In this document: one piece after another, positions 1 through 7,533 of the stretch
Position numbering within the stretch: position 1 is the first letter of the stretch
Layout: each line of letters opens with the position of its first letter
Assembly: GCF_004336985.1 (NCBI RefSeq)
Contig: NZ_SJUO01000003.1
Location: 366,309-430,308 of the forward strand
Source of the DNA: Exiguobacterium sp. SL-9
GTDB taxonomy: Bacteria > Bacillota > Bacilli > Exiguobacteriales > Exiguobacteriaceae
DNA length: 64,000 bases
Direction of reading: 5' to 3'
Notes under the pieces: generated by a model
What the model was told of the DNA's origin: nothing
Seen by the model: only the letters and a program-made list of their open reading frames with translations
Databases searched by the model: none
Translations under genes and position numbers: made by a program

Positions 1-210
1 TTCGTTGCCTACGGGAACGAAGAGACGTTGAAAGCACTTCAAGCTGACCCGCTCTACAGCAAAGTGCCGGCCATCGAACGCGGTTCGGTCGTCATGATCG
101 AAGACAACACGCCGCTCGCGGCTGCTGGGACACCATCACCACTCTCGATCGAATACACGATCGACGACTACGTGAAACTCGTGTCAGAAGCACTCGCGAA
201 AGTCGAGTAA
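1..210 (+). CDS. Iron-siderophore ABC transporter substrate-binding protein (C-terminal end, partial)
   Basis: The reading frame is open from base 1 and stops at 210, leaving the last 69 residues of a longer protein. The tail, with a segment GSVVMIEDNTPLAAAGTPSP and a final helix ending SEALAKVE, resembles the C-terminal lobe of FepB/FhuD-type lipoproteins that deliver ferric siderophores to a membrane permease. Two FecCD permeases follow after 4 bases in what is clearly one operon, which supports the call. The signal peptide and lipobox would lie left of the window. The ligand cannot be told from this fragment. Confidence 0.75.
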   Translation, partial: FVAYGNEETLKALQADPLYSKVPAIERGSVVMIEDNTPLAAAGTPSPLSIEYTIDDYVKLVSEALAKVE

Positions 211-214
211 TCAA

Positions 215-1234
215 ATGAATATGCCGAAGAAGTTACACACGCCGAAACGGTTCGGGCTCCTCCTCGTAGGGTCGCTCGTCCTGCTCGTCGTCTGTATGCT
301 CGCTTCGCTTGCTTTCGGCTCACGGACAGTCGGATGGGATGAACTGCTTGACGGTTTATTCCGTCCGGCTGTTCAGTCGTATGAAGCGGACATCGTCCGG
401 CAGCGGGTCGTTCGGACGGTGTTCAGTTTCATGTGCGGGGCGGCACTCGGTGTCTCGGGCGCATTGATGCAGTCGGTGACACGTAACCCGATCGCCGACC
501 CGAGTATTCTCGGGGTCAATACGGGGGCGGCGCTGTTCGTCGTCGTCGGGATCGCCTTCTTCAACATCTCGACTGCGAGCGACTATATTTGGTTCGCGCT
601 CGCTGGTGCGCTTCTCACGGCCGCGTTCGTGTTCGGCATCGGTTCGCTCGGACGAGGCGGGTCGACACCAATCAAGCTCGTCTTGGCCGGTGCGGCGACG
701 AGTGCGGCGTTGTCCTCACTCGTCATGGCCATCATGATCCCGCGCTCGAACGTCATGGACCAGTTTCGGTTCTGGCAAGTCGGTAGCGTCGGGGCCGGGA
801 CGATGGACTCGATTATGACGTTCCTGCCGTTCTTTATCGGCGGCATCGTCATCGCCATCCTGGCGGCACCGTCCCTCAATATCTTGGCGCTCGGGGAAGA
901 ACTTGCCACGGGTCTCGGTGTCCGTATCGGCACGTTGAAATTGATTGCTTCGTTCGCCGGCGTCATTTTATGCGGGGCGGCGACGGCACTGGCTGGACCG
1001 ATCGGCTTTATCGGTCTCTTGGCGCCACACCTCGTCCGCTTGATCATCGGTGCGGATGAACGCTACATCATCCCGATGTCGGCACTGACGGGTGCGATTT
1101 TATTGACGTTCGCCGATGTGGTCGGGCGGCTGCTCGGCAGTCCCGGGGAACTCGAGGTCGGAATCGTCACGGCGTTCGTCGGGGCCCCAATTTTGATTGC
1201 GTTGACGATGAAAGTGAAGGTGCGTGGCCTATGA
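215..1234 (+). CDS. FecCD-family iron-siderophore ABC transporter permease (first subunit)
   Basis: A 339-residue, very hydrophobic protein of the BtuC/FecCD family, normal in length. After a short basic N-terminus come about nine to ten membrane segments. Family signatures are ALMQSVTRNPIADPSILGVN in the first third and GPIGFIGLLAPHLVR, the loop that contacts the ATPase, near residue 270. It imports ferric siderophore handed over by the upstream binding protein and pairs with the next permease. The start is 4 bases after the upstream stop; a second ATG two codons on is an alternative. The next gene overlaps it by 4 bases, showing translational coupling. Confidence 0.93.
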   Translation: MNMPKKLHTPKRFGLLLVGSLVLLVVCMLASLAFGSRTVGWDELLDGLFRPAVQSYEADIVRQRVVRTVFSFMCGAALGVSGALMQSVTRNPIADPSILGVNTGAALFVVVGIAFFNISTASDYIWFALAGALLTAAFVFGIGSLGRGGSTPIKLVLAGAATSAALSSLVMAIMIPRSNVMDQFRFWQVGSVGAGTMDSIMTFLPFFIGGIVIAILAAPSLNILALGEELATGLGVRIGTLKLIASFAGVILCGAATALAGPIGFIGLLAPHLVRLIIGADERYIIPMSALTGAILLTFADVVGRLLGSPGELEVGIVTAFVGAPILIALTMKVKVRGL

Positions 1235-2262
1235 ACCATCAATCGATTCAACCAATCATTCAGAACAGTCGCAAACGTCGGCAACGTACGGTCGCAGTGA
1301 CGCTCGTCCTGTTCGGGTTCGCTCTCGTCTTGAGCGCGACGATGCTCATGCTCGGCAATACGATTTATCCGGTCGGAGACGTCGTCCGGGTCTTGTTCGG
1401 GGAACAAGTGCCGGGTGCGTCGTTCGCCGTCGGCACGATTCGCCTGCCGCGCATGCTCGCCGGCGTCTTCGCCGGACTCGCGTTCGGGATCGCCGGCACG
1501 GTGTTCCAGACAATGCTCCGCAACCCGCTCGCCAACCCGAACGTCATCGGTATCACGACCGGTTCGAGTGCGGCGGCGGTATTCTGTATCGTCGTCTTGC
1601 AAGCGAGCAACACGGTCGTCTCGATCGGCTCCATCATTGGAGGACTCGTGACAGTCGTCGCCATCTATTTCTTATCAAAAGGCGCCGCCTTCTCGATCGG
1701 TCGACTCGTCTTGGTCGGAATCGGGATTCAAGCGATGCTGACGGCGGTCATCAACTATCTGCTGCTCATCAGCCGACAAAACGATGTCGGCACGGCGATG
1801 CGTTGGTTGAGCGGCAGCCTGAACGGCGTCAAGATGGAGACGCTACCACCGCTCATGATCGCGGTCGCGCTCTGTCTGCCGATCATCCTCCGGCTCAGCC
1901 GGCAGCTCCAGATTTTAGAGCTCGGGGAGATGACGGCGACGTCGCTCGGCGTCAAGACGAACCAGACGCGGGTGCTCTTGCTCGTCGCGTCCGTACTCAT
2001 GCTGGCGCTTGCGACGGCGACGACCGGACCGATTGCGTTCGTGGCATTCCTCGCCGGGCCGATCGCGAAGCGACTCGTCGGGGACGGGCGTTCGACGATT
2101 ATTCCGGCGGCACTCGTCGGTGTCATCTTGGTGCTCGCAGCCGATCTCATCGGTCAGTTCGCCTTCACGGCCCGCTACCCGGTCGGTGTCATCACCGGTA
2201 TGGTCGGGGCGCCGTATTTGATTTATCTCTTGATCCGGATGAACCGGAGAGGGGAGTTATAA
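1231..2262 (+). CDS. FecCD-family iron-siderophore ABC transporter permease (second subunit)
   Basis: A 343-residue integral membrane protein, second half of the permease heterodimer. It has the family motif TVFQTMLRNPLANPNVIGIT and a later GPIAFVAFLAGPIAKRLVG loop, where the usual PH of the ATPase-contact motif is replaced by GP, common in the second subunit of such pairs. Its ATG overlaps the TGA of the first permease (ATGA). A strong terminator follows directly, so the operon ends here without its own ATPase. The pair must use an ATPase coded elsewhere, as the FhuC or YusV proteins do in Bacillus. Confidence 0.92.
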   Translation: MNHQSIQPIIQNSRKRRQRTVAVTLVLFGFALVLSATMLMLGNTIYPVGDVVRVLFGEQVPGASFAVGTIRLPRMLAGVFAGLAFGIAGTVFQTMLRNPLANPNVIGITTGSSAAAVFCIVVLQASNTVVSIGSIIGGLVTVVAIYFLSKGAAFSIGRLVLVGIGIQAMLTAVINYLLLISRQNDVGTAMRWLSGSLNGVKMETLPPLMIAVALCLPIILRLSRQLQILELGEMTATSLGVKTNQTRVLLLVASVLMLALATATTGPIAFVAFLAGPIAKRLVGDGRSTIIPAALVGVILVLAADLIGQFAFTARYPVGVITGMVGAPYLIYLLIRMNRRGEL

Positions 2263-2264
2263 GC

Positions 2265-2300
2265 AAAAGGAGCCGTGTCTGGTGGGACACGGCTCCTTTT
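2265..2300 (+). terminator. Intrinsic terminator of the siderophore permease operon
   Basis: A 15-base perfect stem (AAAAGGAGCCGTGTC with its complement GACACGGCTCCTTTT) and a 6-base loop sit 2 bases after the stop of the second permease. The 3' arm ends in TTTT. Confidence 0.93.
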
Positions 2301-2324
2301 GTTGAAAGCGTCAACAAAATTTCA

Positions 2325-2354
2325 TTGACTTCTCTGTCGCTTGAGGTGTATGCT
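2325..2354 (+). promoter_or_regulatory. SigA-type promoter of the cytidine deaminase gene
   Basis: TTGACT at 2325-2330 and TATGCT at 2349-2354 are separated by 18 bases, and a TG precedes the -10 box by one base (extended -10). It lies between the preceding terminator and the cdd start at 2428. Confidence 0.65.
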
Positions 2355-2427
2355 AAAAATCCTGCCCAAAAAAGAGAGGCCGGGAACTGGCATCAGTTCA
2401 TTATGAGTCAGAGAGGAACATGATCCC

Positions 2428-2826
2428 ATGAACCAACAACAATTAGTCGAGCGTGCCCGCCAAGTGAAAGAGAACGCCTACTCCCCATATTCGAACTTCC
2501 GTGTCGGAGCGGCGCTTCTCATGAAGGACGGCACGGTCATCGACGGCGTCAACGTCGAGAACGTCTCGTTCGGTGCGACGAACTGTGCCGAGCGTACGGC
2601 CATCTTCACAGCGGTCGCGCAAGGCTATAAAAAAGGTGATTTCGAAGCCGTCGCGGTGTCAGGTGACACGGTCGATTTCTTACCGCCATGCAGCATTTGC
2701 CGCCAAGTGCTCGTCGAGTTCGGCGACCCGGACTTCAAAGTATTGCTCACGAACGGCAACGCCGACGTAAAAGAAGTGACGCTTGAAGAACTCGTCCCGC
2801 TCGCGTTCACAGAGCTCGAAATGTAA
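2428..2826 (+). CDS. cdd: Cytidine deaminase
   Basis: Deaminates cytidine and deoxycytidine to uridine and deoxyuridine in pyrimidine salvage. The 132-residue length fits the short homotetrameric bacterial type. The zinc site is intact: CAE with Cys53 and the catalytic Glu55, then PCSIC with Cys88 and Cys91. The substrate-binding YSPYSNFRVGAAL segment is near the N-terminus. It forms a single-gene unit with its own promoter (2325-2354) and terminator (2831-2865). In Bacillus the gene sits beside era, but here it does not. Confidence 0.97.
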   Translation: MNQQQLVERARQVKENAYSPYSNFRVGAALLMKDGTVIDGVNVENVSFGATNCAERTAIFTAVAQGYKKGDFEAVAVSGDTVDFLPPCSICRQVLVEFGDPDFKVLLTNGNADVKEVTLEELVPLAFTELEM

Positions 2827-2830
2827 CCGC

Positions 2831-2865
2831 AATGCTCCCGTATCTATCGATGCGGGGGCATTTTT
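2831..2865 (+). terminator. Intrinsic terminator of cdd
   Basis: Stem AATGCTCCCG pairs with the CGGGGGCATT side around TATC/GATG, followed by TTTTT, 5 bases after the cdd stop. Confidence 0.85.
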
Positions 2866-2867
2866 GA

Positions 2868-3806
2868 TTACCGCCAAAAATTAAACAAGAGTCGCGGAAC
2901 GGCGAGTGCGAGTTCGAATAAAAAGTCGGCGGCTAAGTCCGTGCGATTCGGTAAGTTGGACAGTTTCGGTCTGACGATGTGACCACGGACCGGCTTTTTT
3001 CTTCCTTTTAGACGAATCCGAATCGAGGTGGCGGATGCCAAATTAGGACTGTCCATCACTTGGAAGTGAAGGTGCGGTTCAGACAAATCCCCCGAGTTCC
3101 CGCAACGACCGATCAATTGGCGCGTCTTGAGACGGTCTCCGACGTTGACAGCAATCGAGCCGGCTTCGAGGTGGGCGAGGAGACTGTACTCCCCGCCAGC
3201 GTGTTCCAGGATGACGTGATTGCCGAAGGGGTGGTTCGAATCTGGGACGTCCGGTACATCATCGACAACCACGACAACCGTCCCGTCCAACGGGGTGATG
3301 ACGCGTTCCCCGAACGCATAAAACGAGTGGTTCCCTGACTTTGACTTGTTATACGACCAGTTGTTGTTCACTTTTATAAAATCGTAGGCGTATCGTTGCG
3401 AGCGTTCCGGATAGTGCCTATTTTCACCAGGATGTGTGCCGCCTGATAGGACGAGCCAGTCATCCGTAAACGGGAGGTGGTATGTATGTTTCGTGAAGCG
3501 ACGGTCGCCCCTCGAATCGGGTTGATGCGGTGTCATGAGTAGTTCCTCGATGAGTTCGTCCTGATTGAACGTCACGCTAAGCATGCGTTCTTTCCGGTCA
3601 TCCATCCAGACGAGATGCCGGCTACCGTTCAATTTCATGTCATTGATCACACGATAGCGGCGAACGCCTTCATTGAATGAGGTGGCGAGCCGGTAGAACG
3701 TGTCGAGCGAGGTCTGCTGTTTGAATGAGTCGGTCGTCTGGCTATAAATCGAATCGAATTGACCATCGAGAAATGATTTAGGAAACGTTCGGACGTCGAG
3801 TTGCAT
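2868..3806 (-). CDS. M23-family (LytM-like) peptidase domain protein, no signal peptide
   Basis: A 312-residue protein whose C-terminal half carries the M23 beta-sheet fold: ITPLDGTVVVVVDD, NHVILEH, YSLLAHLEAGSIAVNVGD and SEPHLHFQV, the last holding the zinc-site HxH. M23 enzymes cut glycine or stem-peptide links in peptidoglycan, or are inactive regulators. The N-terminal half (about residues 1-110) looks like a small-molecule-binding or DUF3887-like domain and is not recognised with certainty. The start at 3806 is chosen because AAAGGTGG lies 8 bases upstream; the frame extends further but without a ribosome site. There is no visible signal peptide or membrane segment, odd for a wall hydrolase. 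Confidence 0.85.
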   Translation of the reverse strand: MQLDVRTFPKSFLDGQFDSIYSQTTDSFKQQTSLDTFYRLATSFNEGVRRYRVINDMKLNGSRHLVWMDDRKERMLSVTFNQDELIEELLMTPHQPDSRGDRRFTKHTYHLPFTDDWLVLSGGTHPGENRHYPERSQRYAYDFIKVNNNWSYNKSKSGNHSFYAFGERVITPLDGTVVVVVDDVPDVPDSNHPFGNHVILEHAGGEYSLLAHLEAGSIAVNVGDRLKTRQLIGRCGNSGDLSEPHLHFQVMDSPNLASATSIRIRLKGRKKPVRGHIVRPKLSNLPNRTDLAADFLFELALAVPRLLFNFWR

Positions 3807-3872
3807 ATAGGTTCCACCTTTGCTGGTTGTTCCTATTGTATACGGCGTCAAGAACATAAAGTTTCGAGCATA

Positions 3873-3900
3873 CAAAAAGCTGAGCCCAGATGGACTCAGC
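3873..3900 (-). terminator. Intrinsic terminator of the polysaccharide deacetylase gene
   Basis: On the minus strand GCTGAGTCC-ATCT-GGGCTCAGC is followed by TTTTT, 5 bases beyond the deacetylase stop. It separates that gene from the M23 gene downstream. Confidence 0.9.
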
Positions 3901-3905
3901 AAGTG

Positions 3906-4622
3906 TCATTCATTCGGTTCCCACGGATTGAAAAAGTTGTACGCGGGATGCACCCCTTCTAACGTCCGGAACTCATAGTCGCGTTCTTTCGCATAACGGA
4001 TAATCGTATCGAGCGCTTGCGGTGTCATCGAGTGATCGTGTGCCAAGATGATGGAGGCGACATTCAGCTCGTAATTCGCCTCGAGCCGGTTGAACACCCG
4101 CTGCTCGATTGGAGCATTGTCTTTCTTATAGATATGGTCGAGACTGCCGACGTTCCAATCCCAAATCTCGAAACCGGCCTCGTCCATCGCTTGCCAGTGC
4201 GCGGGCGTCATCCCTGCGTCACTCCCATAGATGGTACGGGCCATATTCGTATGGATACCCGTCACTTCATAAATGAGACGTTGCACGTCCTTCATTTGAC
4301 GCACGGCCGTCATCGGCGACGCATAAAACTCCTCGCGCACGTGTGTCATGCCATGTAAGGCGATGAGATGGCCTTCGGCGACGATGCGTCGGATGAGGTG
4401 CTCATTGCCCGCGATATTTTTCCCGAGGATGAAGAAAGTCGCCTTCACCCGATGCTTCTTCAAGACGTCGAGCAACGCTCCCGTCTTCCGGTTCGGTCCG
4501 TCATCGAGCGTCAAATAGATGAGACTGCGGTCGTTATAGGCTTTCGGTTTCGGGATCGCTGCCTGTGACAGGGAGCTGATCAACAAAAAGATGGACATGA
4601 GCAAAATGACGCGTTTCTTCAT
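3906..4622 (-). CDS. Secreted polysaccharide deacetylase (NodB/CE4 domain, PdaA-like)
   Basis: A 238-residue protein with an N-terminal signal peptide (MKKR, a hydrophobic stretch, cleavage probably after SQA). The NodB/CE4 core follows: TLDDGP, the first motif with the catalytic and metal Asp pair, and HGMTH, the two metal histidines. Later parts are YGSDAG in the RxPxG position, WDWNVGSLD, and IILAHDH with the last conserved His. Such enzymes remove N-acetyl groups from peptidoglycan or other aminosugar polymers outside the cell. The arginine of RxPxG is replaced by YGSDAG, so the substrate may not be standard chitin-like material. It is monocistronic with a terminator. Confidence 0.88.
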   Translation of the reverse strand: MKKRVILLMSIFLLISSLSQAAIPKPKAYNDRSLIYLTLDDGPNRKTGALLDVLKKHRVKATFFILGKNIAGNEHLIRRIVAEGHLIALHGMTHVREEFYASPMTAVRQMKDVQRLIYEVTGIHTNMARTIYGSDAGMTPAHWQAMDEAGFEIWDWNVGSLDHIYKKDNAPIEQRVFNRLEANYELNVASIILAHDHSMTPQALDTIIRYAKERDYEFRTLEGVHPAYNFFNPWEPNE

Positions 4623-4758
4623 CCTAACAAAACTCCCTCGAGGAAAAAATCAGGTGACGTGGTATCGGTTTGAAGGTTAGAGTACCATAGATTCGATTCA
4701 GAAATGAAGCGAATAATGCCCCTGAAATTGAAAATCAGGGCAGGGATGTGATGTCGGT

Positions 4759-5229
4759 TCAGTTCGTTACAGGGAGTTCATAAATCTGTTCATCGTCTTC
4801 CGTCGTGACATAGGTGAAATTCAACTTTTTCAAGAGGGCGATGGACGCCTCGTTCGTCGCGAGCGCACCCGCTTTAATCGTCTCGGCCCCTTGGTCGGAC
4901 AAGTGATCAATCAGTTCTGACACGACTTCGAAGGCATAGCCTTGGCGCGAGTGGAGGGGTGAAATCGTGTAACCGATCCAATACGTCGTCCCGTCTTGTT
5001 GCACATACAAATCGCCGATCAAGTCATTCGTCTCTTGATGGATGATGGCGAGTTGCATCCCGTCCACGATGGATGGGGGCTTCAGCAAGGAGCGTTGATA
5101 GTCTTCATAAGACAAACCTTTGAACGACTGGTACTGCATCCAGACCAAGTCGTTGCGATACGTCATAAACGATTCGATGTCTGATGGTTCGAACGGACGA
5201 ACACGACAACGGGCTGTCATCAGTTTCAC
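4759..5229 (-). CDS. GNAT-family N-acetyltransferase (RimJ/RimL-like)
   Basis: A 156-residue single-domain acetyltransferase. It begins with the RimJ/L-type opening TARCRVRPFEPSDIESFMTY, then has GYTISPLHSRQGYAFEVVSE, which covers the acetyl-CoA pyrophosphate loop (Q/R-x-x-G-x-A/G form), and a C-terminal ALLKKLNFTYV. It transfers acetyl from acetyl-CoA to an amine; the acceptor is unknown. The start is GTG at 5229, with AGGAGG 9 bases upstream. No downstream partner is visible and only a weak stem (4719-4740) follows the stop. Confidence 0.85.
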   Translation of the reverse strand: MKLMTARCRVRPFEPSDIESFMTYRNDLVWMQYQSFKGLSYEDYQRSLLKPPSIVDGMQLAIIHQETNDLIGDLYVQQDGTTYWIGYTISPLHSRQGYAFEVVSELIDHLSDQGAETIKAGALATNEASIALLKKLNFTYVTTEDDEQIYELPVTN

Positions 5230-5302
5230 GAGAGTGTCTACCTCCTGTACGATTTTTCTGAACGGTTCACTTTCAGTTTACACGGGAAGTGAATCAGCAT
5301 GA

Positions 5303-5339
5303 CAAAAAACCTGAATCCGGTTGTCTACCGGACTCAGGT
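5303..5339 (-). terminator. Intrinsic terminator of the MBL hydrolase gene
   Basis: On the minus strand CACCTGAGTCCGGT pairs across a short loop with ACCGGATTCAGGTTTTTTG. It starts 3 bases after the stop codon. Confidence 0.9.
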
Positions 5340-5341
5340 GC

Positions 5342-6103
5342 TTATCGTGAAATCATCTCGCCGTCTTCAGGAACGATGAGTCGCTCGGCGAAGCCATGTT
5401 CCGCCGCATAGGCACGTAAGTCGGCACGCGACAAGTTCCAATGGTTGACCGCTTCCATATGGACCGCGATGATCGTCGCCTCGGATGCAGCCTCGTGGAC
5501 GTGGCGGACATCCTCTTCGTTCATGACGAGCGACCCGCCTTCGACGAATTGGTTGTCGCCGGCGTTGACGACGATGACTGCTGGTTGATGCGTTTGAATC
5601 GTCTTAGCGACTTCGTCATACCAGACCGTGTCCCCGGCGACATAGAGCGTCTGTTCCGAAGAGTGGGTGAAGACGACCCCGCACACGAGACCGGCCATTT
5701 CCAAGATTGGTCCACGTCCGTGCTCCCCGGATGTCTTCGTGAGGCTGATGCCGTCGAACGATGTCGTGTCGCTCAACACGCTCACGTTCGTGAAGCCGTC
5801 GCCTTCGATGACGTTCAAGTCGTCCTCGTTTTGGACGAACAACGGGATTGCTTTTGGCAGTGCTTGTTTCGCGACTTCATCGTAGTGGTCGAGATGCAGA
5901 TGCGTCAAGATGACGGCGTCGACGCCTGCCAAGACGTCCTTGATTGGAATGGGCAAACTGACCAACGGGTTGTTCTCATCTTGCCGTGCTGAGTTCGGGA
6001 ACGGCGGATAAGCACCCTTCTCCCCGAGGAACGGGTCGATGAGGAACGTCTTCCCGGCGTATTCGACACGCAGTGTGGCATTACGGATCAATTGTATGTG
6101 CAT
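5342..6103 (-). CDS. MBL-fold metal-dependent hydrolase
   Basis: A 253-residue metallo-beta-lactamase-fold protein. HLHLDH at about residues 75-80 is the classical HxHxDH metal motif, with further ligands in SGEHG, AGDT and VHMEAVNH. The layout (MHIQLIRNATLRVEYAGKTFLIDP at the start) is that of the UlaG/L-ascorbate-6-phosphate lactonase-like or UPF0173-like branch, broad cytoplasmic hydrolases. The substrate is not predictable. The start at 6103 has AAAGGAGAG upstream; an in-frame start at 6148 lacks one. It is divergent from an Lrp-type regulator across 118 bases, so that regulator could control it. Confidence 0.88.
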   Translation of the reverse strand: MHIQLIRNATLRVEYAGKTFLIDPFLGEKGAYPPFPNSARQDENNPLVSLPIPIKDVLAGVDAVILTHLHLDHYDEVAKQALPKAIPLFVQNEDDLNVIEGDGFTNVSVLSDTTSFDGISLTKTSGEHGRGPILEMAGLVCGVVFTHSSEQTLYVAGDTVWYDEVAKTIQTHQPAVIVVNAGDNQFVEGGSLVMNEEDVRHVHEAASEATIIAVHMEAVNHWNLSRADLRAYAAEHGFAERLIVPEDGEMISR

Positions 6104-6221
6104 AGAAAAGTCTCTCCTTTTGGCTATAATGTATGTACAGTCTAACAATCAGCCGCGCTTCCATACATAACACGAATCAAGTGTTTTCACGGATTGGCTT
6201 GAATAATGAAAGGAGTCACCT

Positions 6222-6629
6222 ATGCTCGATTCAACAGACCGCCTCATCCTCGAGGCGCTTCAGGCGAACAGTCGGATGACGATGAAAGAACTCGGGGCAC
6301 ACGTCCACTTAACGGGACAGGCGACGGCGACGCGCGTCAAAAAGCTCGAAGACCTCGGCATCATCGAAGGCTATACGGTTCGCGTAAACGAGGACAAGCT
6401 CGGGCTGCCGGTCCACGCGATGATCACCATCTTCACGTCGAGCACGTTCCACGATCCGTATCTCATGTTCCTCGAGGAGCACCTGCCGTACGTCCGCAAT
6501 AACTACAAGGTGAGTGGGGACGGCTGTTACGTCTTGGAATGCCGCTTCCCGTCGAACCAAGAGCTGAACGCCTTTTTGGACGGGCTCAGCAAGTACGTCA
6601 ATTATAAGTTGTCGCTCGTCATCAACTGA
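6222..6629 (+). CDS. Lrp/AsnC-family transcriptional regulator
   Basis: A 135-residue regulator. An N-terminal helix-turn-helix (MLDSTDRLILEALQANSRMT to about residue 50, with DxxDxxIL as in Lrp) is followed by a RAM ligand domain ending GLSKYVNYKLSLVIN. Such proteins usually bind amino acids and control transport or catabolism genes. AAAGGAG is 7 bases before the ATG. The divergent neighbour is the MBL hydrolase. In the shared 118-base gap an inverted repeat AACAC-N7-GTGTT (6169-6185) is a possible operator, a weak guess. A terminator shared with the opposing gntR-type gene follows. Confidence 0.92.
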   Translation: MLDSTDRLILEALQANSRMTMKELGAHVHLTGQATATRVKKLEDLGIIEGYTVRVNEDKLGLPVHAMITIFTSSTFHDPYLMFLEEHLPYVRNNYKVSGDGCYVLECRFPSNQELNAFLDGLSKYVNYKLSLVIN

Positions 6630-6669
6630 AAAAGGACTTGTGAATCGCTTGATTCACAGGTCCTTTTTT
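6630..6669. terminator. Bidirectional terminator between convergent lrp-type and gntR-type genes
   Basis: AAAAGGACTTGTGAATC-GCTT-GATTCACAGGTCCTTTTTT forms a long stem with an A-run on one side and a T-run on the other, so it can end transcripts from both directions. Confidence 0.92.
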
Positions 6670-7387
6670 AATGCCTCCGCCCCGCGCGGATGATAAAGCG
6701 ATATTCTTCACTCTTGAAATACGTCTCTGTGAACTCGAAGCGACTGCCATCCATGAGGAACGAATAGAGTTGCACTTTGAGTACAGGCGTTCGTTCACTC
6801 ACGCCGAGCATCTCGGCGATATCTTTGGTCGGAAGCACCGGAATGAACTCTTGGACGCTGTCCGCAATTTTTAATTGTTTCACGTCTTCGATATAGGCGT
6901 ACTTTGATTTCGTCATCACTTCGTACGTCAAGTCAGGGAACAATTTGAGCGGGAGGTACGTGTCTTCGACGATGAGTGGTTCACCGTCTGCGAACCGTTG
7001 GCGTCTCACGTAAAAGACGAGCTCGCCTTCTTCAAGTTCAAGCGCCTCTCGCACTTTCTCGCTCGGGGGCTGCAGCGTGAACGTGAGCACTTTATTCGTC
7101 ACGTCTTTCCCTTCTCGTTTCATGTCTTCGGTGAAGCTTTTCAGTTCGTACATATTGTGTTCAATTTTTTCAGACTGGACGTACGTGCCGCTGCCTTGTC
7201 GTTTCCATAACAGTCCTTCCTCTTGGAGCAATTTGACCGCCTGGCGGACAGTGACTCGGCTGACGCCGAACTCTTCGACGAGTTGAGCCTCGGTCGGGAT
7301 CGCCTCACCGGGCGCCCACGTGCCGGATTCGATGAACGTGCGCATTTGGTGGGCGACTTGTTGGTAGAGTGGTGATTTTGCTTTCAT
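6668..7387 (-). CDS. GntR/HutC-family regulator of the alpha-glucoside PTS operon
   Basis: A 239-residue protein with an N-terminal winged helix (SPLYQQVAHQMRTFIESGTW through FGVSRVTVRQAVKLLQEEGL, residues 5-65) and a UTRA effector domain (about 90-235). UTRA proteins of this branch bind phosphorylated sugars and release their operators. It is divergent from the 6-phospho-alpha-glucosidase/PTS genes, so it probably represses them and responds to a disaccharide 6-phosphate. Its own promoter appears to be TATACT on the minus strand near 7425-7430 with a T-rich -35, overlapping the cre-like site at 7437-7450. Confidence 0.93.
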   Translation of the reverse strand: MKAKSPLYQQVAHQMRTFIESGTWAPGEAIPTEAQLVEEFGVSRVTVRQAVKLLQEEGLLWKRQGSGTYVQSEKIEHNMYELKSFTEDMKREGKDVTNKVLTFTLQPPSEKVREALELEEGELVFYVRRQRFADGEPLIVEDTYLPLKLFPDLTYEVMTKSKYAYIEDVKQLKIADSVQEFIPVLPTKDIAEMLGVSERTPVLKVQLYSFLMDGSRFEFTETYFKSEEYRFIIRAGRRH

Positions 7388-7436
7388 GACTGATCCTCCG
7401 ATTTCGACCTGATTTCATACTTCTAGTATACACAAA

Positions 7437-7450
7437 GTAAAACGTTTTCA
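7437..7450. promoter_or_regulatory. Putative cre (CcpA) site in the divergent gntR/malA promoter region
   Basis: GTAAAACGTTTTCA matches the cre consensus TGWAANCGNTNWCA at 12 of 14 positions, with the central ACGT and right arm intact. It lies between the regulator promoter and a plus-strand TTGACG (7460-7465) with a possible -10 TAAATT 17 bases on. Repression by CcpA of the alpha-glucoside genes would be expected. Confidence 0.6.
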
Positions 7451-7533
7451 AAAATAGTGTTGACGTTCAAAATAATATGTATTAAATTTGTATTGTAATC
7501 AATGAGATATGTATTTGAAAGGGGAACGCACAA

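Noticed and set aside
1224..2423. 399-codon plus-strand frame overlapping the second FecCD permease
   Set aside because: It is a +1 frame shadow of the permease; composition is arginine-rich and low-complexity, and it runs through the terminator at 2265-2300.
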